From NCBI RefSeq assembly GCF_947488835.1, contig NZ_CANLBK010000001.1, forward strand, positions 1,488,001-1,552,000: DNA of 64,000 nt. Direction: 5' to 3'. The notes below the pieces were generated by a model that did no database searches, was not told where the DNA came from, and saw nothing but the letters and a program-made list of their open reading frames with translations. Source of the stretch: an uncultured Marinobacter sp. Lineage in GTDB: Bacteria; Pseudomonadota; Gammaproteobacteria; Pseudomonadales; Oleiphilaceae. The translations under genes were made by a program, and so were the position numbers. Every line of letters begins with the position of its first letter. The stretch's first letter is position 1. Positions 8,706 through 17,204 of this stretch are shown piece after piece.

Positions 8706-10025
8706 TCACGTCGTTGGTAGCGGATTCATTCCGGAAGGCGCATGTTCCGTCGACGTCTCGCTATGTTTCAGCAAGTTCAAGCCAACAGGAAAAAGGTTCC
8801 TTGTCGATATCTTGTCATTATCTACAAGGGAATCCATGCAATCGCGAGTGCACACGTAAAGATTTCCCTTTCTCTTGGGCAACGACTTTCCCTTGCTCAA
8901 GCAGGTTTTGAAAACCTTAGCCTCTTGCTTTAACTGCAACACCAAAGGCAAGTGCCTGTAGGTGCCAGGAACCGTATATTTAACCCTCACAAAAAACTCT
9001 GGTTGATAGAGGTAAAGAGGGTTTATCACCAAGCCAAGCAGCTTGTTCTCTCGCAGTATTCCCCCATCCGATTCCAAAACCTTCAGGCTGACACTATTAC
9101 CTATGGTTTGATCCACAACCTCATCAAAAAGCTCTGTATCAACCATGTCCTTTAAGGTCACATCCTCTCTATACAGATTCGGGAACAGGTCTATTGTGCC
9201 GGCAAAAGAATGTTGAATTTTATCTTTGGCCGCTGCGTCTGCACTTAGTCGGGCCTGAAGAATAAACAACGGATCTTCCCCCTCAATGGCAATCTCGACG
9301 ATGCCCGTTATCCCGATGGGGTTAGGCAGCAAGTCAAAAAACTCCATGCTCCCGGCTTTCGAAAATTCACTGGATGCATAGTGCCTTTCAATATCAGCCG
9401 AGAGCAGACTTCTCAGGGTTTTCTCATTCACTTTCGTTGTTGTATCACTACTCGAAAGCGGATAGTCCGGGAAATAATGCGTGAATGTAATATCAAAAAA
9501 CGAGGTACTTGAGCAGTTCACCGTCAGAATTCCGGATTCAAGCGACAAACCGTCAATTGAAAATTTCGGAACATCGAGTGACCCATAGTGCGTTCTGAAA
9601 TAATCATCTTTATTAAAATCGACCCATTTCAACAGAGTTTCAATCTCTCTTGGCTGGCTGTAAAAATCATGCCTATTGAACTGAACCTTCACCTCGGAGA
9701 AGTTCATATTTATGGGAACAACCGTGCCTATCTGAAGGTTATCCTTTTCAATTATTCGCCCTTTCTCGTCATTATGCAGAGACCTGACAACCAGGAAAAA
9801 CACCGTTATCAGAAAAACAATCCCTATATCGACAAAGAACGTAAATATGTTCGAGGCCAAGCCATAGAAGGCGCCGCGATCATATATTTCGTAGATCACG
9901 TAAAAAACAAATGCCAGATACGCGAGAGAGAAAAATATCGCCTTCTTTTTATTAGTTTTTACGAGATAGAAGAACTCATACTTAAAGGAAAGATTATCAA
10001 CAACTCTTTTTATACTTCTCTTCAT
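8706..10025 (-). CDS. Membrane protein with possible Nudix-like domain, unknown function
   Basis: 439 residues with two N-terminal transmembrane helices (about 27-47 and 56-82) and a long soluble part. Residues about 235-355 have the order PIGITGIVEIAIEGEDPLFIL, a mixed segment ending TELFDEVVDQTIG, then KLLGLVINPLYLYQPEFFVRVKYT. This resembles a Nudix fold with a degraded Nudix box (TELFDEV where REUxEE is expected). That is a weak inference. The C-terminus holds further cysteines. It is followed 7 bp later by the 122-residue gene. The region is more AT-rich than its neighbours, which may indicate acquisition. Confidence 0.6.
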   Translation of the reverse strand: MKRSIKRVVDNLSFKYEFFYLVKTNKKKAIFFSLAYLAFVFYVIYEIYDRGAFYGLASNIFTFFVDIGIVFLITVFFLVVRSLHNDEKGRIIEKDNLQIGTVVPINMNFSEVKVQFNRHDFYSQPREIETLLKWVDFNKDDYFRTHYGSLDVPKFSIDGLSLESGILTVNCSSTSFFDITFTHYFPDYPLSSSDTTTKVNEKTLRSLLSADIERHYASSEFSKAGSMEFFDLLPNPIGITGIVEIAIEGEDPLFILQARLSADAAAKDKIQHSFAGTIDLFPNLYREDVTLKDMVDTELFDEVVDQTIGNSVSLKVLESDGGILRENKLLGLVINPLYLYQPEFFVRVKYTVPGTYRHLPLVLQLKQEAKVFKTCLSKGKSLPKRKGNLYVCTRDCMDSLVDNDKISTRNLFPVGLNLLKHSETSTEHAPSGMNPLPTT

Positions 10026-10084
10026 GCGTTACAACATCCTTAACTTTCAGGAAACGATTCGGGCACTACCTGGGGGTCTGTTTA

Positions 10085-11386
10085 TTAGATATGGCGGTGC
10101 GCAGAGAAGAAACGAATATTGTTTCTGCCCATGCTTTTCGCAGCATACATTGCGGTGTCCGCATTTCTGATGAGTTCAACAGCGGTGTCGCCATCCGCAG
10201 GGTACATCGATATTCCTATGGACACTCCTATCTGGAAGGTCTTTCCATGAACCATTATTGGCTCATTGATTGAGCTGACGATACGGTTGGCAACGTCGTA
10301 GATTTCGCCTTCTTCCTGTGGGCAGTTGAAGATAAATATGAACTCATCGCCACCAACACGGGCCACGGTATCGGACCTTCGAACCAGTGTAAGCAGCTTG
10401 CCCGCCACGTCCTTCAACAGATCATCACCTACGTGGTGCCCAAGCTGATCGTTAACGAGCTTAAAGCCATCAAGATCCAGGAACATGAGCGCAAAATGGG
10501 TCTTGTCCCTCTCGGCACTGAGCAGTTTTTGATCGATCCGGTCCATCAACAGCGTGCGATTCGGCAGGTCGGTTAAAGCATCGTGAAAGGCCAGGTGCTT
10601 AATATGTTCGTCCTTGCGCCAGAGAGTTGTAATGTCACTGAACACGGAAACGTAGCGCACAGGTTCACCAGACTCATCGGGCACCATGCTGATGGTCATG
10701 CGCTGCAGGTATAGCTCGCCATCTTTACGGCGGTTCCATATTTCCCCATGCCAGCGTCCATCTGTTTTGATCGTCTCCCACATGGCGGCATAAAAGGCTT
10801 GGTCATGTTGTTTTGATTGCAGAATACGAGGAGTTTGGCCAACAGCGTCTTCTGCTGAATAGCCTGTAATTTCAATAAAACCCGGATTTACAGACAAGAT
10901 AGTTCCCTGAACATCCGTAATCAGAACACCGTCCGGCATACTCTCGAACACACAAGCTGCCAGCTTGAGCTTCGCTTCAACTTCCTTTAGCACCGTTACT
11001 TCACTGGCCTGAATGGAAAACCCTTTGACCACGCCATCGGAATCAAAATCAGGACTATAGTGGCCAATGATATGACCAAGGCTACCATCAGCCTTCTTCA
11101 GGGTACGTTCAAAACGCTGAGTCTCGCCAGCCAGTACTGCCCGGATATGAGGCTCATTCAGCGCAAACAGCTGCTCGCTGACCAAATCCTGAAAACGGAT
11201 GCCGATTACATCCTCAGGTGGTATTCCATACCATGCACTGAATGCATTATTGGCATACCGGCAACGTAAATCTGTGCCCCAATAACCCATCATATTGGGT
11301 GTACTATCCACAATAGTTTTTATGTATTGCTCGCCCGAAATAGTGGCCGGACTGGCACCCTGCCCTTTGTCGTTTGTCTCTCTCAT
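10085..11386 (-). CDS. PAS-PAS diguanylate cyclase
   Basis: 433 residues. Two PAS domains (about 17-135 and 140-265), the second with an SVNPGFIEITGYSAEDAVG core and a PAC segment, are followed by a GGDEF domain (about 270-430). The active site is intact GGDEF near residue 347, preceded by an RxxD inhibitory site (RRSD) at the canonical 5-residue spacing, so it should make c-di-GMP with product inhibition. There is no transmembrane segment, so it is a cytoplasmic sensor. The ligand or cofactor of the PAS domains is not evident. Confidence 0.94.
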   Translation of the reverse strand: MRETNDKGQGASPATISGEQYIKTIVDSTPNMMGYWGTDLRCRYANNAFSAWYGIPPEDVIGIRFQDLVSEQLFALNEPHIRAVLAGETQRFERTLKKADGSLGHIIGHYSPDFDSDGVVKGFSIQASEVTVLKEVEAKLKLAACVFESMPDGVLITDVQGTILSVNPGFIEITGYSAEDAVGQTPRILQSKQHDQAFYAAMWETIKTDGRWHGEIWNRRKDGELYLQRMTISMVPDESGEPVRYVSVFSDITTLWRKDEHIKHLAFHDALTDLPNRTLLMDRIDQKLLSAERDKTHFALMFLDLDGFKLVNDQLGHHVGDDLLKDVAGKLLTLVRRSDTVARVGGDEFIFIFNCPQEEGEIYDVANRIVSSINEPIMVHGKTFQIGVSIGISMYPADGDTAVELIRNADTAMYAAKSMGRNNIRFFSAHRHI

Positions 11387-11486
11387 GGGCTACCACTGAG
11401 CATAAATGTGTGTGTTCCGAAAACGATTGCTGGCCAATATGGGCACTGCTGTGTCTATAAATTTAACACAATCTGGCTAATTTCCC

Positions 11487-12614
11487 TCACTGTCCAAAAC
11501 GTTCCAACTGCATTTCTTGCAAACGGCTCAAAGTGCGACGAAACGGAAAGGCGAGCGCCCCGGTACTATAGAGTTCTTTCAGAGGCACCGCGGCATCCAG
11601 ATACAGAGGAATGCCCCGGTCGTAACATTCGTCGACTAAAGCGATAAATCTCCGCACGCCATCGTCCTGATGCGTTAGTGCAGCCAGCTGGCGATCCCCT
11701 GCCTCTACCTGAGTGACACCATCTTCGGTGCCACGAGCAATTGCGGGTTGCATAGACCCGCCACTTAACTGTGGCACCTCACCTAAAAAAACATGGGAGA
11801 AACGATCACACAGATCGATAAAGTCCTGGGATGCCAGCTTCTGTTCGCACAGGTCATCATAACGACACCACAACAGATGCTCGCTGCGCAGTACTACGTT
11901 GATCTCTCGATGCCCAAGAACAACAGGCTCATTAATGGGCTGCTCGCCTTCACCAAGTAATTCAGCAAATGCAGCCTCCAGAGCCTGGGGTTGGTTAACC
12001 CAATAACGCTGCCGAAGCTCCCCTGGATGGAGCCGGTGGTCCTCACCGCCATCCACGCTCAACACTTGCATGTGCTTTTTGAGCGCTGCAATGGCAGGCA
12101 GCAGTCGCTCGCGATTAAAGCCATCTTTATACAAATCATCGGGCGGTTGGTTAGACGTTGCCACCAGCACCAAGCCTTTGGCTAAAAGCTGCTGCAACAA
12201 ACCTCCAAGCAACACAGCATCGCCAATATCGCTGACAAACAACTCATCGAGGCATAAAACACGAGCTTCTTTAGCCAGTTCCTGCGCGAGCAAGTGAAGT
12301 GGTTCCTCTTGTCCGGTCAATTGAAACAGACGTTGATGTACCCAGCGCATGAAATGATGAAAATGCTGACGCCGGGCCGGCACGGTTAGCGCCTGGTAGA
12401 AGCGGTCCATTAACCAGGTTTTGCCCCGACCAACAGGCCCCCACAAATAAACGCCCTCAATGTCAGGAGCGCCTGCCTGCAACTCCCCATAGCAACGCTG
12501 CAAACATTTGGCAGCCTGGTCTTGGGCAGGGTCTTTTTTAAAGCCGGAATCTAATGCTTGTTGATAGGCTGCGTAGGGTGTTAGAGCCGGAGTAACAGAG
12601 GAGCCTGCATTCAT
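11487..12614 (-). CDS. zapE: Cell division protein ZapE / AFG1-like ATPase
   Basis: A 375-residue P-loop ATPase. Walker A is GPVGRGKT (59-66) and Walker B is VLCLDELFVSDIGDA with Asp-Glu at 122-123. The sensor-like VATSNQPPDDLYKDG and the C-terminal PLYLDAAVPLKELYSTGALAFPFRRTLSRL are typical of AFG1/ZapE. In E. coli ZapE affects Z-ring dynamics. Its start overlaps the stop of the preceding carbon-nitrogen hydrolase gene by 4 bp, indicating translational coupling. Confidence 0.93.
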   Translation of the reverse strand: MNAGSSVTPALTPYAAYQQALDSGFKKDPAQDQAAKCLQRCYGELQAGAPDIEGVYLWGPVGRGKTWLMDRFYQALTVPARRQHFHHFMRWVHQRLFQLTGQEEPLHLLAQELAKEARVLCLDELFVSDIGDAVLLGGLLQQLLAKGLVLVATSNQPPDDLYKDGFNRERLLPAIAALKKHMQVLSVDGGEDHRLHPGELRQRYWVNQPQALEAAFAELLGEGEQPINEPVVLGHREINVVLRSEHLLWCRYDDLCEQKLASQDFIDLCDRFSHVFLGEVPQLSGGSMQPAIARGTEDGVTQVEAGDRQLAALTHQDDGVRRFIALVDECYDRGIPLYLDAAVPLKELYSTGALAFPFRRTLSRLQEMQLERFGQ

Positions 12615-13588
12615 TGAGCGGGTGCTTCCCCTGTCGCAATAGAAGGCTGCGCATTCTTAACATTCTGCTTGTACCAACGGCGCCCCAACATCCCGTGTAA
12701 ATGCCATGAAAATGCCGGAACTAGCCCACGCCGACGTAACCAGAAGCGGTCAGGTACTGGCTCTGCAGGTTCAACTGCCAGCATGCAGATGTCAGCTAGA
12801 ACAATTCCCGGGCCCTGCTCGTAGGTTCGGTGGGCAACCAGGTTGCCCTGGCCATCAACAATGGCGGCCTGGCCTTCGAGGTGTCCACAATAGGTCAGCG
12901 GCAACCCCGGCATGGGGCAGCTAAAATCGTTACAGTGTGAGGCATGAATGATCGGAGCACCTACCAGACGCGCTGTGTCTTGAACGGTTTGCAAGCTGTT
13001 CTCGCGGTTTCCCGGCTCCAGCCATGGATAGAGCACTGGCCAGTTTTCCGGAATGCTCCACCAGTGGGAGCCACCAATGATGACATCCACCTTGCCCCGC
13101 AAACGCCTGGAGGTTGCTGTGCGCAAAAACTCCCAGCACACCGCCGTGCCTACGCGAACGCCATCAATAATGCCCAGTTCCCCAGTATCGCCGGCATCAC
13201 CACCTTCGTAGAAGGCGCTCTCCCACATGGTTGGGAGATCCTTATCGTGATACCCAACAAGCTCGCCGCGGTTATAACACTGGTACCGGTTACGCACACT
13301 GCCGTCTGCTAGCCGGCATAAAAAAGAACCCCCCAACACAATCTTGTGCTGGGAGGATAGGGTTTGCAGCATTTGTGCAGAGAGGCCGTTTTCATCCTCA
13401 ATTGCGTTAACAAGTGAGGGTTGCCAGGACACGCCGGTATTGAAGAACTCCGGCAATGCAATCCACTGGGCACCTGCCTGGCAGGCCTCTTCGACCAGAG
13501 CCTTGCAGCGTGTCAGGTTATACTGCGTGTCGCCTATGCGGGTATCCACCTGCAGCGCTGCAACTCGGGTCGTCAAAACATCATTCAT
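12611..13588 (-). CDS. Carbon-nitrogen hydrolase (nitrilase superfamily)
   Basis: 325 residues with the Glu-Lys-Cys triad of the nitrilase superfamily: E47 in IALPEFFN, K116 in YHDKDLPT and C151 in VGTAVCWEFLRT. It hydrolyses a C-N bond of an amide or nitrile-like substrate that cannot be named from sequence. The C-terminal 40 residues are basic and extend past the core. It lies 7 bp downstream of the baeRF gene and overlaps zapE by 4 bp, so the three form an operon. Confidence 0.9.
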   Translation of the reverse strand: MNDVLTTRVAALQVDTRIGDTQYNLTRCKALVEEACQAGAQWIALPEFFNTGVSWQPSLVNAIEDENGLSAQMLQTLSSQHKIVLGGSFLCRLADGSVRNRYQCYNRGELVGYHDKDLPTMWESAFYEGGDAGDTGELGIIDGVRVGTAVCWEFLRTATSRRLRGKVDVIIGGSHWWSIPENWPVLYPWLEPGNRENSLQTVQDTARLVGAPIIHASHCNDFSCPMPGLPLTYCGHLEGQAAIVDGQGNLVAHRTYEQGPGIVLADICMLAVEPAEPVPDRFWLRRRGLVPAFSWHLHGMLGRRWYKQNVKNAQPSIATGEAPAQ

Positions 13589-13595
13589 ATAAGCA

Positions 13596-14714
13596 TCAAA
13601 TCGGATAACGTGAGATTACCGCCAAGTCGTGGCGGCCAGGAATATCGTCCTTGCGAACGGCCATTACCTTAGCCCCTGACCGAAGTGCCCGGCCAGCAAT
13701 TTCATCAATTATCCCATAGCTGGTAGCGTCTTCGTGAGAGCCAAAATCAACCTCACCGGTTTCATCATCAACAAAGCCATCGACCACGCTGTCGATATCA
13801 ATCAGTAGTTGGTCAATACCACCGTGGGTTGCCAGCCGTGCTGCATCGGAAATATCCGTAGTTGACCGGTTCTGACCGGCGCGCTCCTCGAACAGACGGT
13901 GAAACTCTTTTATCTGGCCAGCATAGTATGCATCTAACACCGGCCTTGCAGCCGTTGCCAGCTCTGCATTGCTCATGTGTTCAGGGTTGCCAGCGATAGC
14001 ATCAGGCAGCGCAGGAATGGCACTCAAGGAACGGAACAATGCCTCCAGCGGTTTCGCTGAAGCCAGAATAAGCGGGCGGTCCGAGCGCATTAGCACGGGG
14101 CGCAAAACACTGTTGATCCTGCGCACATAACGTACCAGATAAGAGCCATGCTCTTGGGCGCCATGTCTGTGGCCTGTGCCCGTGTAATTCTTGATGGTCG
14201 CGTCACCCACTACGGAGGTAAGGTCCTCCGGCATATCCGCCACTGTGACCTCTCGCGCAGGCAAGTCTGCGGACACTTCTATCAATCTCACTGCGTTCTC
14301 TGAAAGAGCCAAAATATGTGCCGTATGCGGGAACGTTACCGCGCGCAGCAGCGGCTTGAGATGGAAACGGTCAGATACCTCAACGATATCTTTCAGCTTG
14401 TTGGCCATCCGGTAGGTATGTAATGTCTCCGGCGTAGCCAGAATTGCCAGACTGTTTGCCTGATGACTCCAGAAATCCAGATCGGCCGTCAGATCATCAA
14501 ACTGTTCCTGCAGCAACGCAATGCGCCGCTTGTCCAGGCCTTTGGCCTCCAGTTGACTCACAGCTTTTTTGACCAGATTGCCGAGATTGATTCGGCTCGC
14601 TTCAACTTCGCGACTAAGCGGTGTAGTCGGCAGGTATATCGAGATGGCCGCATCAGAGCGAACCAGATTGAGGTCGCCAATTTCCTTGGCGCTTGGCATG
14701 TCTACGTAGTACAT
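13596..14714 (-). CDS. baeRF-family protein (bacterial archaeo-eukaryotic release factor-like)
   Basis: 372 residues matching the baeRF3/7-type proteins, distant relatives of eRF1. Recognisable parts are the N-terminal DAAISIYLPTTPLS strand, the SHQANSLAILATPETLHTYRM segment, FPHTAHILALSENAVRLIEVSA in the central domain, and the C-terminal DDETGEVDFG...GIIDEIAGRALRSGAKVMAVRKDDIP end. The start at 14714 has an AGGAGG site 7 nt upstream; a longer frame to 14783 lacks support. Members have been proposed to act on ribosomes or stress responses, but no function is shown. It is first in the operon with the hydrolase and zapE. Confidence 0.85.
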   Translation of the reverse strand: MYYVDMPSAKEIGDLNLVRSDAAISIYLPTTPLSREVEASRINLGNLVKKAVSQLEAKGLDKRRIALLQEQFDDLTADLDFWSHQANSLAILATPETLHTYRMANKLKDIVEVSDRFHLKPLLRAVTFPHTAHILALSENAVRLIEVSADLPAREVTVADMPEDLTSVVGDATIKNYTGTGHRHGAQEHGSYLVRYVRRINSVLRPVLMRSDRPLILASAKPLEALFRSLSAIPALPDAIAGNPEHMSNAELATAARPVLDAYYAGQIKEFHRLFEERAGQNRSTTDISDAARLATHGGIDQLLIDIDSVVDGFVDDETGEVDFGSHEDATSYGIIDEIAGRALRSGAKVMAVRKDDIPGRHDLAVISRYPI

Positions 14715-14791
14715 GGAAAAAACCTCCTGCAAGTTCAAAACCCTGGCCGAGCGGGGTCGCCCGTACCAGTTCGAACAATCCATTCGGATCT

Positions 14792-15526
14792 TTACTGGGC
14801 GGTTATACCGCCATCCACTACAAATTCAGAGCCTGTGGAGTAGCTTGATTCATCTGATGCCAGAAACAGTATCAGGCTTGAGACCTCTTCAGACTTCGCC
14901 AAGCGCTTTAAGGGGATATGTTTCGCGAACTCTTCCACAGCGGCTTTGGTGTCGCCTTGCATAATCATGGGGGTTTCTATCACGCCCGGGTGCACAGAGT
15001 TCACTCTGATACCGGACGACGCAACCTCCAGAGCCGCTGCTTTTGTCATACCGCGTACGGCAAACTTGGAATCGGTATAGCCAATGGCTCCACCCACCAA
15101 ACCATTGATGGACGACACGTTCACGATCGAGCCGCCACCGGCTTTTTTCATTGAGGGAACAACAGCTTTCATCCCCAAAAATACAGACACCTGGTTAATA
15201 TCCAGTATGCGGCGGTAATCTTCCAGAGATGTATCCAAAAGGGATTTGGACATGGTTATGCCAGCATTGTTTACCAGCACGTCCACTGGTCCAAACCGCT
15301 CCTCGGTTGTGCTGACAACGCGAGCCCAGTCTGATTCGCTGGTCACATTCTGCTTCACAAACAGAGCGTTTTCGCCCAGTTCCGCTGCCAAGGCCTGACC
15401 CTTCTCTTCATTCAAATCGGTCAAAACAACCTTGGCGCCCTCTCTGATAAAAACGCGGGCGTGGGACGCCCCCATTCCTTGGGCTGCACCGGTTACAATC
15501 GCAACCTTACCTTTCAATCGATCCAT
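14792..15526 (-). CDS. SDR-family NAD(P)-dependent oxidoreductase
   Basis: A 244-residue classical short-chain dehydrogenase. The cofactor motif is TGAAQGMG (12-19), NNAG is at 86-89, the catalytic Ser is at 138-139, and Y150/K154 form the YxxxK pair. Asp37 after the second strand (VVLTDLNE) favours NAD. The sequence resembles 3-alpha/20-beta hydroxysteroid or glucose-1-dehydrogenase-like SDRs, but the substrate is uncertain. An AGGGGA site precedes the start. Confidence 0.92.
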   Translation of the reverse strand: MDRLKGKVAIVTGAAQGMGASHARVFIREGAKVVLTDLNEEKGQALAAELGENALFVKQNVTSESDWARVVSTTEERFGPVDVLVNNAGITMSKSLLDTSLEDYRRILDINQVSVFLGMKAVVPSMKKAGGGSIVNVSSINGLVGGAIGYTDSKFAVRGMTKAAALEVASSGIRVNSVHPGVIETPMIMQGDTKAAVEEFAKHIPLKRLAKSEEVSSLILFLASDESSYSTGSEFVVDGGITAQ

Positions 15527-15697
15527 CTTAATCCCCTAATTTTCAGTAACTTAATTAACGAGGGTCAGTTACATCAATATAGCAGACGGGGTGAAAAGTC
15601 GCGTCGGTATTATCCATGATCAATCGGGGCTTCAATTCGACGTGCACCTGAGCAAAGCCAAACTCACGACAGCAATTTCATTTCACGGCGATCTCGT

Positions 15698-16165
15698 TTA
15701 CGCCAACAAACGCCCAATCATATACCCCACCTGCATATCGCTTACCCGTCCCAGCTGTGTAAAACGAATAGTGCCGTCCTTATCAATCAATACCAATGAG
15801 GGCGTACCCTGAAGGTTAAGCTTCTGCATCATCACGGGCACGGGGCCTGTCTCGGAGGGCAAGTCAATTGCTATGGGAAACTTCAGCCGGTACTCATGGA
15901 TAAAAACCTTGAGCGCATCGGGTGTCATCACATGGTGGTGTTCAAACACTGAGTGCAGGCCAATCACCTGCACTTCATCACTTCGATACATCTCATGGAT
16001 TGCCGCGGCTTGCGGCAATCCATGAGTCACACAGCCCGGGCACAGCATCTGGAATGCATGCAGTACAACCACCTGCCCCCGCAGCTTTTCCAACTGCAAT
16101 GGCTCATTTGTATTCAGCCAACTGGCTACCGTTAATTCCGGAGCAATAACGCCTGTGCCGAGCAT
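15698..16165 (-). CDS. Redoxin / TlpA-like thiol protein
   Basis: A 155-residue thioredoxin-fold protein of the AhpC/TSA-redoxin class with a CPGC active site (C42, C45). GTPSLVLIDKDGTIRFTQLG supplies the cis-Pro strand. No signal peptide is evident, so it is probably cytoplasmic. A GGGAGG site precedes the start. It lies 66 bp downstream of the exported RidA gene on the same strand and may be read with that group, though its role there is unclear. A perfect 15-bp inverted repeat lies inside the gene. Confidence 0.85.
   Translation of the reverse strand: MLGTGVIAPELTVASWLNTNEPLQLEKLRGQVVVLHAFQMLCPGCVTHGLPQAAAIHEMYRSDEVQVIGLHSVFEHHHVMTPDALKVFIHEYRLKFPIAIDLPSETGPVPVMMQKLNLQGTPSLVLIDKDGTIRFTQLGRVSDMQVGYMIGRLLA
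15992..16026. repeat. Perfect 15-bp inverted repeat inside the redoxin gene
   Basis: Arms 15992-16006 and 16012-16026 are perfectly complementary with a 5-nt loop. It lies wholly within coding sequence just after the CPGC active-site codons, covering residues near THGLPQAAAIHE. A stem of this length in coding DNA is unlikely by chance and would form a very stable mRNA hairpin. Confidence 0.6.
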
Positions 16166-16231
16166 GGCCGGGCCTCCCTATTTGTACACCCTCAGGTCAT
16201 TGCGGGGATTTGGCCCACATCTATCGACGCT

Positions 16232-16738
16232 TTATTGGCGAACCGCAGAGACTTCGATTTCAATCAACCAACCAGGATTGGCCAATGCCGCTACTTCAAC
16301 CGCTGAGCGAACCGGCAAATTAGGTTGCGCCTCCGTGCCAAAGAATTTGGTGTAGCCGTCCATAAACCCTGAGAAATCCACCTTCCCATCTTGCGCCACA
16401 AGGAACACCTGCATGCGATAGATATCGCCCATGGTCAGATCAAGTGACTTTAGGGCTTTCTCAATAGCTTGCAGGACAGAGGTTGCCTGCTCCTCCATCG
16501 AACCATATGCCGCCGTGGTTCCCGCGTCAGCTTTGTCATTGATAACAGCTGGAACCTGACCACTCAGGTGCACCAGCGCCTTACTGGCAGGTATTTCAAC
16601 CGCTAGTGATATCGGAAAATCCGAGTTTGGTAATTTATGACGAATCACATCGTGGCCGCCAGCATGACTGTCTGCATAAGCATTAACGACACCAGCACAA
16701 AGGCCCGCAATTGCTAATGTAAAAATAGATTTACGCAT
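16232..16738 (-). CDS. Exported RidA-family (YjgF/YER057c) protein
   Basis: 168 residues. An N-terminal signal peptide (about 1-22, hydrophobic core LAIAGLCAGVVNAYA) precedes a full RidA domain. The catalytic arginine of imine deaminases is present as R144 in PVRSAVEVAAL. RidA proteins hydrolyse reactive enamines or imines released by amine-oxidising enzymes; most are cytoplasmic, so a signal peptide is notable. It sits downstream of a cytochrome c gene and a Tat-exported flavin amine oxidase gene, consistent with removing the imine product in the periplasm. A GAGGAG site precedes the start. Confidence 0.88.
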   Translation of the reverse strand: MRKSIFTLAIAGLCAGVVNAYADSHAGGHDVIRHKLPNSDFPISLAVEIPASKALVHLSGQVPAVINDKADAGTTAAYGSMEEQATSVLQAIEKALKSLDLTMGDIYRMQVFLVAQDGKVDFSGFMDGYTKFFGTEAQPNLPVRSAVEVAALANPGWLIEIEVSAVRQ

Positions 16739-16790
16739 TCATTACTCCTCACGTGCGCCGCTGAGCACTCTCAGTAACACACGCTATTGG

Positions 16791-17192
16791 TTAGCGGTTA
16801 GTCATCGTTTTCACATCTTCCAGTGTCGCCTTCTCTTGGTAGTCATTACCAAAATGAGTTCGCACATAGTTCACCACTTCCACAATCTGTTCATCCGTCA
16901 AATAATGCTTAAAACTCGGCATCCCCCCCAACCCATTGACCAAAACATAAATAGGGTAGCCCGGCGCTGCCAACTTGGCGTTTTCGGCCAGTGCGGGATA
17001 AAACCCGGCACCGGTGGAAACACCTTTTCCGCCCTCCATGTGGCAGCCTTGGCAGATGCTGTTGTAGAGGTCCTCACCGGTTTTCTGTTCGAAACTGCTA
17101 CTTTCAGAAACTGTCGGCGTGCCGGCGACAGCCGGAAACGATGCGAACGCATAACTGCCGAGCATAAGAGCAAGCATGGTTAACTTTTTCAT
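16791..17192 (-). CDS. Class I c-type cytochrome
   Basis: 133 residues with a Sec signal peptide (about 1-23) and one heme c site, CQGCH (C47, C50, H51). The probable axial Met is in GGMPSFKHYLTDEQI. A short monoheme periplasmic electron carrier. It is 12 bp downstream of the flavin amine oxidase gene and 52 bp upstream of the RidA gene. The likely job is to take electrons from the reduced flavoprotein, as CycN does for nicotine oxidoreductase NicA2. Confidence 0.92.
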   Translation of the reverse strand: MKKLTMLALMLGSYAFASFPAVAGTPTVSESSSFEQKTGEDLYNSICQGCHMEGGKGVSTGAGFYPALAENAKLAAPGYPIYVLVNGLGGMPSFKHYLTDEQIVEVVNYVRTHFGNDYQEKATLEDVKTMTNR

Positions 17193-17204
17193 GGTGGACT
17201 CCTA

